64,000 bases of DNA, from contig JAEUQC010000109.1 in the NCBI GenBank assembly GCA_016789905.1, positions 25,528 through 89,527 on the forward strand, read 5' to 3'. The translations under genes and the position numbers were made by a program. Shown here piece after piece: positions 16,845 through 26,542 of the stretch; positions within the stretch are counted from its first letter, which is position 1, and each line of letters starts with the position of its first letter. Source of the DNA: Bryobacterales bacterium. GTDB taxonomy: Bacteria; Acidobacteriota; Terriglobia; Bryobacterales; Bryobacteraceae. The notes under the pieces are model-generated. The model made no database searches, was not told where the DNA came from, and worked only from the letters and a program-made list of their open reading frames with translations.

Positions 16845-18656
16845 CTAGTTTGCCACGGCAATGTCCACCATGTCATGAAACGCCTCCGGCGTCTCCACGG
16901 CGAGCGGAACCGCTGTACCCGTGCTCGCATTGGCTGGGACGGTGAAATTGATCTGATACAACCCCGCCAACCCCGGGGCAAGGCCCTTGAACAGAACCGT
17001 AGCCAGACGCCCGCCCACGTACACCTTCACTTCGGTGCTTACTGTGCTCAGCGGGTTGGCTAGCGCCGCCGCGCCATCCAGGATGGCTGGCGTCACGGTG
17101 CCTAGGCCGGTGAGGAATAGCAGCAGCGTCTCGCCGCGCCGCGCGGGGGCGGCGGCGTTTACCAGCGTGAAGTTGGCGTGGAGCAGCGCGCCCGGGCCCG
17201 TGCCCGCCGGCGGAATCGTGAAAATTCCCGGGGAAGTGCGCGCCAGCGGCGCCTCCACTGTGTTGGAGCGCTGGCCGTTGTTGACAACGGTGATGCTTGC
17301 CGTGCTGCCGCTGGCGGCGAAAGGAACCAGCGCGCTGATCTGCCCGCTGCTGGTCAGGTAGACCGGCGCCGCCGCGCCATTAATCAAGACCTGCACGCCA
17401 CCCAACGTGGTGGGGAAGGGAAGGCTGCTGGCAACCGTTGTCGCCGGCGCCAGGCCGGAACCGAATAGCGTAAAGAATCCGCCGGGCGAAAGGGGCGCGC
17501 CTACGGGCGCGAAGCTGGCCGCGTTCACTACTCCTTGCGGATTGATATAGACGCCGGTTCCCGATGGCGCGGCGGCGCGAATGGCAAAGCCGGCTTCGTA
17601 GTTGGCCGTGTCAACGGTGGAAACACCGTTGGAATGGAAGCTATTTGCCGACACGCCAAGGGCCAGCCGGCCGAGTTCCAGCGTGCCGGTGCCGTCGGCA
17701 TTCAGCGTGTAGTTGTTGGCGCCTGTTAGATCAAGCACGCCCTCCGCCTGCCGCACGCGGAGGCTGGAAACCAGTTTCCCCGTCCCCGTGGAATTGGCCG
17801 AACCGGCGTAGGAACCGGCGCGGCCGCCTTCATAGCGCAATCCCGCGCGGAAATACAAATTGCGGAAAGCCGCGTTGGTCGCCCCGGCGCTGAATGCTCG
17901 CGTGCCAACCCACAAATCGTGCCCGCCAGGCGTCGTGGAACCAAACAGCGCCAGCGCGCCGTCGTTCGATACCCAAAGCGAGCGGGCGCCGTTCAAAAGC
18001 CCCGTGCCGGGCAGCGTTAGTGTGCCGGAGCCATCTGTTGTCACGCTATAAGTGGCATTCGCGACGGTGGATGTGCTGACACGGTCACCCGCGTTGGCGG
18101 CTTTTCCCGATACTGTAATGTTGCCGGCGCTTCCCGTTCCGCTGGCGGCCAGGCGGAAGGCCGCGTTGCGCATCTGGCTTGCTCCGCCGCCTGGAAATTC
18201 CAGCGCCGACACGTCGTAGCTGCCGCTGAGCGAAGCATTGCTTTGGCTGCCGGAAGGTGCCTGGATGGCGATGAACAGATCGTAGACTCCGCCCGCCTCG
18301 GTGGATGAAGCCACAATCGCCCCCTGTCCAAGGCCGGCGTTCAATTCCACGCCCGCTCGTTGCGGATTGGAGACCGTCATATAGCCAGTGCTCTTCACCG
18401 AATAAGTCCCCGTGCCTGTGAACGCGGCGGGCGCGCCAGGGCCAACAATCTGGGAGCCGGTATAGGTGTACGCGCCCGCGCCGTTGAACGTAATGGCACC
18501 GTAGGCCGTCCTTATTTCCGACACGCCTCCGCCACTGGTTCCCAGTATCATCAGGTGGCGAAAAAAATACTTCCCGGTGAGTGAGCCATCTGTCAGGCTC
18601 TGCGAAAAGGCACTTCCCGCCGAGAGGAAGAGCAGCGCGGCAAGCAGGCGATTCAT
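16845..18656 (-). CDS. Secreted protein with Solibacter-type C-terminal domain (TIGR03437)
   Basis: 603 residues with a signal peptide (MNRLLAALLFLSAGSAFSQ). Residues about 20-370 are repetitive, low in charge and rich in G/S/T/N, built of beta-strand repeats (NNYTLNADGTGTLELGRLA). The last 230 residues match the Solibacter C-terminal domain: VVNAASFAPVGAPLSPG, FTLFGSGLAP, VLINGAAAPVYLTSSGQIS, GETLLLFLTGLG and GLAGLYQINFTVP. This domain is almost confined to Bryobacterales secreted proteins and is the best taxonomic marker in the window. Function is unknown; a surface-attached role is plausible. It lies between the DUF6807 gene and the metal efflux operon. Confidence 0.85.
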   Translation of the reverse strand: MNRLLAALLFLSAGSAFSQSLTDGSLTGKYFFRHLMILGTSGGGVSEIRTAYGAITFNGAGAYTYTGSQIVGPGAPAAFTGTGTYSVKSTGYMTVSNPQRAGVELNAGLGQGAIVASSTEAGGVYDLFIAIQAPSGSQSNASLSGSYDVSALEFPGGGASQMRNAAFRLAASGTGSAGNITVSGKAANAGDRVSTSTVANATYSVTTDGSGTLTLPGTGLLNGARSLWVSNDGALALFGSTTPGGHDLWVGTRAFSAGATNAAFRNLYFRAGLRYEGGRAGSYAGSANSTGTGKLVSSLRVRQAEGVLDLTGANNYTLNADGTGTLELGRLALGVSANSFHSNGVSTVDTANYEAGFAIRAAAPSGTGVYINPQGVVNAASFAPVGAPLSPGGFFTLFGSGLAPATTVASSLPFPTTLGGVQVLINGAAAPVYLTSSGQISALVPFAASGSTASITVVNNGQRSNTVEAPLARTSPGIFTIPPAGTGPGALLHANFTLVNAAAPARRGETLLLFLTGLGTVTPAILDGAAALANPLSTVSTEVKVYVGGRLATVLFKGLAPGLAGLYQINFTVPANASTGTAVPLAVETPEAFHDMVDIAVAN

Positions 18657-18795
18657 GTCTTTTGTCCCCGTCCGATGGTCCCGTTACTATACCCCGGAGA
18701 AAGTCTGTACAGCCGGTCCAATTCTTGAAACTCCAAATGGCCCGCCGTGTTTCGGTGGCGGTAACGATTTGCGGGAATGTGTGCCATGCGCCAGT

Positions 18796-21700
18796 CTATT
18801 CAGTCGGACCAGGCGCAGTCCGTTTCGGTGTGAACCAGGAATACATCGCTGGCAGCAGGAACAGAGTCAACAGCGTGGACGACGCCAGACCGCCAATGAC
18901 AACCGACGCCAGCGGCCGTTGTACTTCCGAACCCGCTGAGGTGGAAAGGGCCATCGGCAGGAACCCGAGACTGGCCACCAGCGCCGTCATCAGCACTGGC
19001 CGCAGGCGTAACGTGGCGCCTTCGGGCACGGCCTCTTCGTCGGACATTCCGGCGGCTCGCAGACGGTTGATCTGGCTCACCATGACAATGCCATTCAGCA
19101 CCGCCACGCCGAATAAGGCAATGAACCCGATGGAGGCGCTGAGGTTCAGGTTCATATCCCGCAGCCACAGCGCGCCCACCCCGCCCACCAGCGCGAACGG
19201 CACGTTGCACAGAATCAGCATCGCCTGCCGCATGGAATAGAACGTGAAATAGAGCAGCGCGAAAATGGCCATCACCGACAAGGGCAGCACCAGCGCCAGC
19301 CGGCCCAGCGCCCGCTCCTGGTTTTCAAACTGGCCGCCCCAATCAATGAAGTAGCCGGGCGGCAGCGGGACTTCGGCCGCCACACGGCGGCGGGCCTCGT
19401 CGGCAAAGCCGCCCAGGTCCCGGCCCTGGACGTTGCACTGCGCCACAATGCGCCGCATGCCATTCTCCCGGCTCACCACTTCCGGCCCGCGGGCGGTATG
19501 GATGCGCGCCACCTGGCCCAATAAAATCCTCTCTCCGCCCGGTGCCTGCAGCCGCACCTGCTCCAGCGCCTGCGGGCGTTCCCGGTACTGCTCCGGCAGC
19601 CGGACAACAATGCGGAATCGCCGCTGCCCGTCGATCATCTCACTCACCTGCCGGCCGCCCACCGCGGCTTCCACCATTTCACGGATCTCGTCGATGTGCA
19701 GGCCATAGCGCGCCAGCGCGGCGCGGTCCGGTTCAATATGCAGCTCAGCTACACCGCTGGCCACCTCCATCTGCGCATCGGTGGCGCCGGGTACGCGCTC
19801 CAACACCCGGAAGGCCCGCAGGGCGAGCGCGTCCAGCGTGACCGGATCGTCGCCAAAAATCTTCACCGCGACGTCAGCCTTAATGCCGCTAATGGTCTCA
19901 TCCAACCGCATTGCCATGGGCTGCGTGAAGTTATACCCCACACCTGGAACCGCTTCCAACGCCGCGCGCATCTTTACGATCAACTCCTCTTTCGTGCGGA
20001 CCTTCCACTGTTCTTGCGGATGGAGCAACACGTACACGTCGCCTTCGAAGATGCCCATTTGGTCCGTGGCAAGATCCGGCCTGCCCATTTTGGAAACGAT
20101 GCCGCTGACCTCCGGAAGCGTCAGCAGCGCCTTTTCCACCTCGATGCTCAGCTTGTTCGAATCGGTGAGGGAAATGCCCGGCAGTTTTTTTGTCTGCACC
20201 AGAATGGAGCCCTCTTCCAGCCGCGGCATGAATTCGGTGCCCAGGAAAGGGATGGAACCGAGCGCCACAATCGCGATGACGGCCCCGGTGGCGACAGTCA
20301 GCGCGCGTGCCCGCAGCGCCAGCAACAGCAGCCGCCGGTACAGGTCGCGGAACCGCTCGAACCAGCCCGTATCGCTGTGTGGCTTCACGCCGCGCCGCAA
20401 AGTATAGGAGGCCAATACCGGCATGGCGAACAACGCCAGCGCCAGCGAACCGGCCAGCGCGCTCACCACCGTCACCGCCATGGGCCGGAACATCCGCCCT
20501 TCCAGCCCTTCCAGGAAGAAGATAGGCATGTACACCGCGATGATAATTCCCACGGCAAACACGATCGGGCGGGCCACTTCGTGCGCCGCGGTGCGAATGA
20601 CGCTATTCACGTCCTCCTCCTCCGTCCGCGCCCCCAGCCTGGCCACCGCGTTCTCCATCATCACCACCGCGCCATCCACAATCATGCCGAAATCCACTGC
20701 GCCCAGCGACATCAGATTCGCCGTCACGCCGAACCACTTCATGCCGATGAACCCGGCCAGCAATGACAAGGGAATGACGGACGCCACCAGCAGCGCGGCC
20801 CGCACATTTCCCAAAAACAGCAGCAGCACCGCCATCACCAGCAGGCCCGCCTCCGCAAGGTTGCGCCGCACGGTGTCTATTGTCCGGTTGATCACTTCGC
20901 TTTGGTCGTAGAACGAGACGATTCGCGTGCCTTCCGGCATCTTCACCGTCTCCAGGCGCCGCTTCACCCGCGCGATCACTTCCCGCGAATTCTCGCCTTT
21001 CAGCATAATGGCCATCGCCGATACCGATTCCCCGCGGCCGTCCCGCAACGTGGCCCCCTGCCGCTGGATCGCGCCGATTTTCACGGTCGCCACATCGCGC
21101 ACCAATACCGGTGTTCCCGCGCGGGAGGTGATAACGATGCTCTCCAGGTCCGAAGCGCGCGTTGCCCGGCCCTTGCCAACCACGGTGTGCTGCTCCCCGC
21201 CGAACTCAATAAATCCGCCGCCGAAATTCCCGTTGCTGGAAGAGACAGCGTTCTCCACATCCTCCAGCGATAGACTGTAGCGCTCCAGCGCCTCCGGCCG
21301 GACCTCGATTTCATACTGCCGCGTCAGCCCGCCCCACGTCTCCACTTCCACAATTCCCGGCACCGTGCGCAGCAGCGGCCGGATCACCCAATCCAAAAAC
21401 GCCTTCTTCTCATCCAAAGGCACTTTGTCGCCTTCGATGGTGAACTGGTAGACCTCGCCAAACGGTGTCGCATTCGGCCCCAGGCCCGGCTCCAGCCCTG
21501 CCGGAATGCGGCCCCGCACCTCCTGCAGCCGTTCATTCACCAGTTGCCGCGCAAAGTACGGGCTCACCGAATCGTCAAAAACCACGGTAATCTTCGACAG
21601 CGCGAACTTACTTACCGAACGCGCTTCCGTCACCCGGGGCAGCCCCATCAGCGATGTCTCCATTGGCCAGGAGACCAGTTTTTCCACTTCCGTTGGCGCC

Positions 21701-21867
21701 ATGCCAGGGCAATCGGTAACCACCGTCACCTGGTTGTTGGTGAGATCGGGAAACGCATCAATAGGCAGTTCAAGGAGACTGAAAATCCCGCCTCCTATCA
21801 ACAGCGCCAGCGCGGCCACCACCAGTACACGATTGCGGAGAGCGGCGTCGATGAAGCGATTGAGCAC
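18796..21867 (-). CDS. Heavy-metal efflux RND transporter, CzcA/CusA family
   Basis: This 1023-residue inner-membrane pump has twelve expected membrane segments in two halves and two large periplasmic loops. The heavy-metal RND signature DFGMIVDGAVVMMENA is in TM4. The porter sequence RLEEGSILVQTKKLPG is more like CzcA-type than copper-type pumps, though the metal cannot be fixed from this. With the adaptor (6 nt upstream) and TolC-like gene it forms a tripartite exporter driven by protons. No metal-responsive regulator lies next to it. The gene order on the transcript is outer-membrane protein, adaptor, pump. Confidence 0.93.
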   Translation of the reverse strand: MLNRFIDAALRNRVLVVAALALLIGGGIFSLLELPIDAFPDLTNNQVTVVTDCPGMAPTEVEKLVSWPMETSLMGLPRVTEARSVSKFALSKITVVFDDSVSPYFARQLVNERLQEVRGRIPAGLEPGLGPNATPFGEVYQFTIEGDKVPLDEKKAFLDWVIRPLLRTVPGIVEVETWGGLTRQYEIEVRPEALERYSLSLEDVENAVSSSNGNFGGGFIEFGGEQHTVVGKGRATRASDLESIVITSRAGTPVLVRDVATVKIGAIQRQGATLRDGRGESVSAMAIMLKGENSREVIARVKRRLETVKMPEGTRIVSFYDQSEVINRTIDTVRRNLAEAGLLVMAVLLLFLGNVRAALLVASVIPLSLLAGFIGMKWFGVTANLMSLGAVDFGMIVDGAVVMMENAVARLGARTEEEDVNSVIRTAAHEVARPIVFAVGIIIAVYMPIFFLEGLEGRMFRPMAVTVVSALAGSLALALFAMPVLASYTLRRGVKPHSDTGWFERFRDLYRRLLLLALRARALTVATGAVIAIVALGSIPFLGTEFMPRLEEGSILVQTKKLPGISLTDSNKLSIEVEKALLTLPEVSGIVSKMGRPDLATDQMGIFEGDVYVLLHPQEQWKVRTKEELIVKMRAALEAVPGVGYNFTQPMAMRLDETISGIKADVAVKIFGDDPVTLDALALRAFRVLERVPGATDAQMEVASGVAELHIEPDRAALARYGLHIDEIREMVEAAVGGRQVSEMIDGQRRFRIVVRLPEQYRERPQALEQVRLQAPGGERILLGQVARIHTARGPEVVSRENGMRRIVAQCNVQGRDLGGFADEARRRVAAEVPLPPGYFIDWGGQFENQERALGRLALVLPLSVMAIFALLYFTFYSMRQAMLILCNVPFALVGGVGALWLRDMNLNLSASIGFIALFGVAVLNGIVMVSQINRLRAAGMSDEEAVPEGATLRLRPVLMTALVASLGFLPMALSTSAGSEVQRPLASVVIGGLASSTLLTLFLLPAMYSWFTPKRTAPGPTE

Positions 21868-21873
21868 GAGTGT

Positions 21874-23085
21874 CTATTCCTCGGTGAGCGTCGATTTCAG
21901 CATCTCGGATTTCAACAGGAACGCCCCGTTCGTCACTACCCGATCCCCGGCGCTGAGACCGCTGACAATAGCGATGCTGCCGCCCGCGCGGGCCCCGGTT
22001 TCCACCGGCCGCGCCAGAAATTTGCCCGTGCCGCTGGCTACAAATACAATTTGGTGTCCGCTCATTTCCTGAATTGATTCCTGCGGTACGTAGAGCGCCT
22101 CACTGGTGCCGCCAACGGCCAGTTCCGCCGTCGCATACATCTCCGGCTTCAATTCGCCGCGGGGATTGGCCAGCACAATGCGCGCCTGCACGGTGCGCGT
22201 AGCGGCGTCCAGCAGGTCTCCCGTGCGGGTGAGACGGCCGCGAAACGGCCGGTCTTCAAACGCCCGCACGAACACGTCCGCCCCCATGCCCGTGCGCAGC
22301 CGTCCCATCGATTCTTCAGGAATGGCGGCAAGCATCCAAATGGACGCCAGATCACTGATGACGAACAGATCGTCCCCCGGCTTGGCAACGGACCCGGAAC
22401 TGATGTTTCGGGAAATGACAACGCCCGCCGCCGGCGCCTTGATCGGCGACGTGTCGCCGTCATGATCAAACTCGCCCGGACGGTGTCCCGGCGGGTCTTC
22501 CGCCGGAACCTCAAGAAACTCCTCCAGGTGCTGGCGCGTCCGCTGCAGTTCCAATCGTGCCGCGTCGATACCGGCCACCACGTTTTTCAGCTCGCTTTCC
22601 GCATGTTCCCACTGTTCCTGGCTCGCCGCCTTCAAGTCCAGCAGCCGGCGGATGCGGTCGCGATTCTTTTCCGCGTAGGAGCGCTGCGTCTCCAGGCGTG
22701 TCAACTCCACCTTCGCCTTTTGATATGCGCTGCGCGATTCATGAATATCATGGCTATGCAGCCGCGCCAGAACTTGCCCCTTCTGGACACGGTCACCGAT
22801 ATTCACAAAGACTTTCACCACGCGGCCATCCACCACCGCGCCCACTTTGTGCGTCTTTTCCTCGTCGGCCACCAGCCGTCCGTTGGCGCGAATCGTCAGC
22901 GCCACGTTTCGCCGCTCCACATCCGCAATGCGCAGCCCCGCCGTCTTTTGCAACTCCGGGCTCAGCCGCACTTCACCCGGCTCCGGCTTTGTTTCCGCCG
23001 CTTTCGCCGGCTCCGCCTTTGGCGCTTCCTGTTTCGCGCCGCAGCCGGCAAGCACGGCGAACGCAAGGAATGTCAATCGCTTCAC
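21874..23085 (-). CDS. RND efflux periplasmic adaptor lipoprotein (CzcB/CusB-like)
   Basis: 403 residues with a lipobox (FAVLAGCGAK), so it is anchored by lipid after cleavage at the cysteine. The membrane-fusion layout is clear: a barrel-lipoyl half (VGAVVDGRVVKVFVNIGDRVQKGQ), a helical hairpin about residues 110-180 (AYQKAKVELTRLETQRSYAEKN), the returning lipoyl half (IKAPAAGVVISRNISSG), and beta-barrel domains. It links the inner-membrane pump to the TolC-like channel. Its start overlaps the stop of the outer-membrane gene by 4 nt. There is no histidine-rich metal-binding N-terminus. Confidence 0.9.
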   Translation of the reverse strand: MKRLTFLAFAVLAGCGAKQEAPKAEPAKAAETKPEPGEVRLSPELQKTAGLRIADVERRNVALTIRANGRLVADEEKTHKVGAVVDGRVVKVFVNIGDRVQKGQVLARLHSHDIHESRSAYQKAKVELTRLETQRSYAEKNRDRIRRLLDLKAASQEQWEHAESELKNVVAGIDAARLELQRTRQHLEEFLEVPAEDPPGHRPGEFDHDGDTSPIKAPAAGVVISRNISSGSVAKPGDDLFVISDLASIWMLAAIPEESMGRLRTGMGADVFVRAFEDRPFRGRLTRTGDLLDAATRTVQARIVLANPRGELKPEMYATAELAVGGTSEALYVPQESIQEMSGHQIVFVASGTGKFLARPVETGARAGGSIAIVSGLSAGDRVVTNGAFLLKSEMLKSTLTEE

Positions 23086-24311
23086 GGCATGACCCCCATT
23101 GCCGTTTCCACGGCCGATTCACTGAGACGAAGCTCCGTCTGCGCCTGCACACGAAGCAGTTCCGTATCCAGCCGCACTCGCTCGGCGTCGAGCAATCGCA
23201 ACAGGTCCGCACCGCCCTCGCGATAGGCCGCCTGGGCGATGCGCGCCGTGTCGCTGGCGTACGCAGTCAGCGTTCGCAGCATTCCGGTAATCTGCCCCTG
23301 GCGCAACCGGTAACCGGAGTACGCCGCCCGCACCTCCGCGCGAACCATCGCTTCGGCTGCGGCTGCGTTCGAACGCGCCACACGCGTCTCCGCGCCGGCG
23401 GCGGCAATGTTTCCCTGGTTCTTGTTGCGCCACGGCAAGTCCATGTTCATGTACGCCAGCAGCCCATCGTATCCATTCGTCCGTTTGTAGCCGCCGGACA
23501 AATCGATATCCGGGCGCGCCAGCGCGGCCTGCAACTGCTCGTTTGCCATCGCGGCGCCGATGGCCTGCCGTGCCAGCCGAACCTCCGCCCGGCGGCTCAG
23601 CGCCTCCTCCGGACTTTCGGGCGGCATCGGTGTGGACGTATCGATTTCCCCCGAAAGCGTCAAATTCTCATCGAACGCCGTTCGCCCCATCTCCCGTTGC
23701 AGATTGATGGTGGCCCGTTCGGCGGCAAGCGTGGCGCCGGCCGCCGCCAGCCGCATCCGCTCCATCTCCAGCCGCACGCGGATCAGATCCGCCTCCGCCA
23801 TGTTTCCCTCGCGAACCCGCACCTCGTGATAGCTAACCGTCTGGGCGAAATTGGTGAGCGTCTCTTTGTAGACCCGCGTGATGCGCGCCGCTCCTAGTGC
23901 CGCCCAGAACGCTTCCCGCACTTGCGCCGCTATCCGTTGGGCCAACAGGTCGCGCGCAATAGCCGCCAGTTCCTTATTCGCCTCCGCCAGGCCTGTCCGC
24001 CGCTCCCGTTTGCGGGCCGTCTCCAGTGTCTGCGACAGATAGATGAAATGGTCGTTTTCGGTAAACGGACGGTAGGGCGTCTGCCACCCGCCGCGTACAT
24101 TTTCCATCTGCAACGAAAGCCTTGGATTCGGCTTCAGCGACGCTTGCTCCAGCAACCCCTGGGCCGTCGAAACCCGGCCATCGGCGGCGGCCAGCAGCGG
24201 GTGATTCGTAATGGCTTCCCGGAGCGCTCCGGCAAGCGTTAATGGCTGCTGGCCGGAAAGCGCCGAGGCACCGAGTATGGCCAGAACGAAAAGAAACCGC
24301 CGAACCCTCAC
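23082..24311 (-). CDS. TolC-family outer-membrane efflux protein (CzcC/CusC-like)
   Basis: 409 residues with a signal peptide (RRFLFVLAILGASALSGQ). Two OEP repeats made of long alpha-helices (LLEQASLKPNPRLSLQMENV, LETARKRERRTGLAEANKELA) form the trans-periplasmic tunnel. It is the first gene of the metal efflux operon. The start is a GTG at 24311. No correctly spaced ribosome binding site exists because an extended -10 element lies directly upstream, so the transcript may be leaderless. It is divergent from the DUF1549 gene. Confidence 0.88.
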   Translation of the reverse strand: MRVRRFLFVLAILGASALSGQQPLTLAGALREAITNHPLLAAADGRVSTAQGLLEQASLKPNPRLSLQMENVRGGWQTPYRPFTENDHFIYLSQTLETARKRERRTGLAEANKELAAIARDLLAQRIAAQVREAFWAALGAARITRVYKETLTNFAQTVSYHEVRVREGNMAEADLIRVRLEMERMRLAAAGATLAAERATINLQREMGRTAFDENLTLSGEIDTSTPMPPESPEEALSRRAEVRLARQAIGAAMANEQLQAALARPDIDLSGGYKRTNGYDGLLAYMNMDLPWRNKNQGNIAAAGAETRVARSNAAAAEAMVRAEVRAAYSGYRLRQGQITGMLRTLTAYASDTARIAQAAYREGGADLLRLLDAERVRLDTELLRVQAQTELRLSESAVETAMGVMP

Positions 24312-24317
24312 TCCCTT

Positions 24318-24326
24318 ATCCTAGCA
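24318..24326 (-). promoter_or_regulatory. Extended -10 of the metal efflux operon, predicting a leaderless GTG start
   Basis: On the minus strand the bases read TGCTAGGAT: TG, one base, then TAGGAT ending at 24318. Seven bases further on is 24311, the G of the GTG start. The predicted transcript therefore begins at the start codon itself. Confidence 0.5.
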
Positions 24327-24549
24327 AACAATTGTCTAGTGTTTTCAATCATTTACAGGCGCAATCGAGTTGCAGGTAGTACGTAGGAACCGTAGGTTGT
24401 TCAGGAAATTTTACTGAGAAGCGAAACTAGCCGATTCCAGGAGGGTTCGATCCCCTAGAATCAAGGTGATGATCGCCGCGATTCAAGAAGAAGCCGGGGC
24501 GTCATCGGGGCCAGAGTAACGCCTGGGATAGTTAGGGGACGAATTCAAG

Positions 24550-26520
24550 ATGAAACGCAGTGCCTATCTAGCGCTGGCGTCCGTAGGAATCGTTGTTTCC
24601 GGCGGAACGCTTTTGTGGGGACAATCGGCGGAAAACTCCGTCGTGGAAGCCGATCATGCCGAGTGCGCCTACTTCGGGCCGAAACGAGCTCAGTTTACCG
24701 AAACCGTTTTGAGCGCGGCCAGACGGCTGCGCGATCCGCTGGCCCAGCAAACAGAAGAAGTGGTGGCGCGCCTGGGGGGCCTGGCCGGAACTCAGGATTT
24801 CGTGCCCGGCGGCAGCCGGACGAACTCTAGCCTCAAGGGCTCCGGCTCCGGCAATCTAATCGATAAGCACATCTTCGGCGTCCTCCAAAGCAAGGGGATT
24901 GAACCTGCCGCGCGGACCAACGACTACGAGTTCATTCGTCGCATCACTCTGGATTTAACCGGGCGGGTCCCCAAGCCGGAACGAGTCACTGCCTTCGTGT
25001 CCGATGCTGATCCGGACAAGCGCGCTAAATATGTGGACGAGTTGCTCGGTTCCAGCGAATGGACCGACAAGTGGACGATGTTCTTCGGCGATCTCTACCG
25101 GAATACAGACCAGATTCGCGCCACCAACACCCTGCGGCGCGCCGAGGGTCGCGAAGCCTTTTACAACTGGATCTACAACTCGCTCAAAGACGGCAAGCCC
25201 TATAACCGCATGGCCTTTGAACTGATCACCGCCGAGGGGCAGAATTCGTGGACGCAGGGCGAACTGAACTGGCAGGTGGGGAATCGCACCACCGGCGGCC
25301 CCGTGCAGGATCACTATGACCAGATGGCGGCGGCCACCATGGAGACCTTCCTCGGCAACAGCCACTTCAACTGCATCGTGTGCCACAACGGGCGTGGCCA
25401 CGTGGACACGTTGAGCCTGTGGGGCAAAAGCGCCAGCCGCATGCAGGCCTATGGATTCGCCGCGTTCTTCGCCCAAACGACGTTCGTGCAGCAGCCGCGA
25501 GCCGAACGCCCCGATCCGAATATTTACTACTGGACCGTAGGCCTGAACCGGCAAGGCACCTATGCGCTAAACACCACCACCGGCAACCGGCCGCCGCGCC
25601 AGCCCATTGGCTCCATGCGCGTCGTCACCCCGGTTTATCCGTTCGGGGACGGACTTACCGCCAATGGCGGGGAATCGCCCCGCGCCGCCGCCGCCCGCCT
25701 GGTAACCACGGACTTCAACTTTGCCCGCGCCACCGTGAACTACATTTGGAAGGAACTTATGGTCCGCGGCTTGGTGGAGCCGGTGAATCAAATGGACCCG
25801 GATCGCCTGGATCCGGACAATCCGCCACCGGCGCCGTGGACGCTCCAGCCGTCGAATGCCGCGCTGCTGCGCGACTTGGCGCAGGACTTCATCGATAATG
25901 GCTACAACCTGAAATCGCTCATGCGGCGCATTGCGACCTCCGATGCCTACCAGCTCAGCGCCCGCTATAGCGGCCAGTGGAATTCGGCTTGGGATAATCT
26001 CCACGCGCGCCGGCTGGTGAAGCGCCTTTGGGCGGAAGAGGTGTACGACGCCATCGCGCAGACATCGAACATTCCCGGCCCGGTCACCATGGCCATTACC
26101 ACTCGGGTTCCCAACGGGGCCGTCGCGCAGACACGCGTTGTCCAGAACGCCATGCAGACCACTAGCCCGGCTTCCCGTGGCGCCGCCGCGGCCTTCCTGA
26201 ATCCTTTCTATCCGGGCGACCGCGAGGATGCCGAGCGGCGCCGCGACGGCTCCGACCAGCAGGCCCTGACGCTGATGAACAACAACTTCGTCATGACGCG
26301 GACTCGCGCCACCGCCGCCGGCTCCCTTCTCCAGCGCAATATCAACAAGACGGACCGCGAGTTGATCGACACGCTCTATCTCGCCGTTCTCTCCCGGCTG
26401 CCGGATGAATCGGAGCGCGCCACCGCCGGCACCGCCCTCACCTCCGGAAACCGCCAGCAGTCGGCGGAAAACCTGCTCTGGTCGCTCTATAACAAAGTCG
26501 ACTTCTTCTTTAACTACTAA
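24550..26520 (+). CDS. DUF1549/DUF1553 secreted protein with a heme-type CxxCH motif
   Basis: 656 residues with a signal peptide (MKRSAYLALASVGIVVSGG). DUF1549 covers about residues 95-300 (YEFIRRITLDLTGRVPKPE) and DUF1553 about 375-650 (NFARATVNYIWKELMVRG, GYNLKSLMRRIATSDAY). CIVCH at 275-279 is a c-type heme motif; heme attachment is inference. Such proteins are abundant in planctomycetes and acidobacteria and are encoded with DUF1501 partners, as here (22 nt downstream). Function is not established. AGGGGA lies about 10 nt before the ATG. The 238-bp upstream gap is shared with the divergent efflux operon. Confidence 0.88.
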   Translation: MKRSAYLALASVGIVVSGGTLLWGQSAENSVVEADHAECAYFGPKRAQFTETVLSAARRLRDPLAQQTEEVVARLGGLAGTQDFVPGGSRTNSSLKGSGSGNLIDKHIFGVLQSKGIEPAARTNDYEFIRRITLDLTGRVPKPERVTAFVSDADPDKRAKYVDELLGSSEWTDKWTMFFGDLYRNTDQIRATNTLRRAEGREAFYNWIYNSLKDGKPYNRMAFELITAEGQNSWTQGELNWQVGNRTTGGPVQDHYDQMAAATMETFLGNSHFNCIVCHNGRGHVDTLSLWGKSASRMQAYGFAAFFAQTTFVQQPRAERPDPNIYYWTVGLNRQGTYALNTTTGNRPPRQPIGSMRVVTPVYPFGDGLTANGGESPRAAAARLVTTDFNFARATVNYIWKELMVRGLVEPVNQMDPDRLDPDNPPPAPWTLQPSNAALLRDLAQDFIDNGYNLKSLMRRIATSDAYQLSARYSGQWNSAWDNLHARRLVKRLWAEEVYDAIAQTSNIPGPVTMAITTRVPNGAVAQTRVVQNAMQTTSPASRGAAAAFLNPFYPGDREDAERRRDGSDQQALTLMNNNFVMTRTRATAAGSLLQRNINKTDRELIDTLYLAVLSRLPDESERATAGTALTSGNRQQSAENLLWSLYNKVDFFFNY

Positions 26521-26542
26521 AAAGGCTACGGAGACCATCACC

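Noticed and set aside
19696..20766. Open frame of 356 codons antisense to the RND pump
   Set aside because: Arg/His/Gln-rich product with no domain, fully inside a clear CzcA/CusA gene on the other strand.
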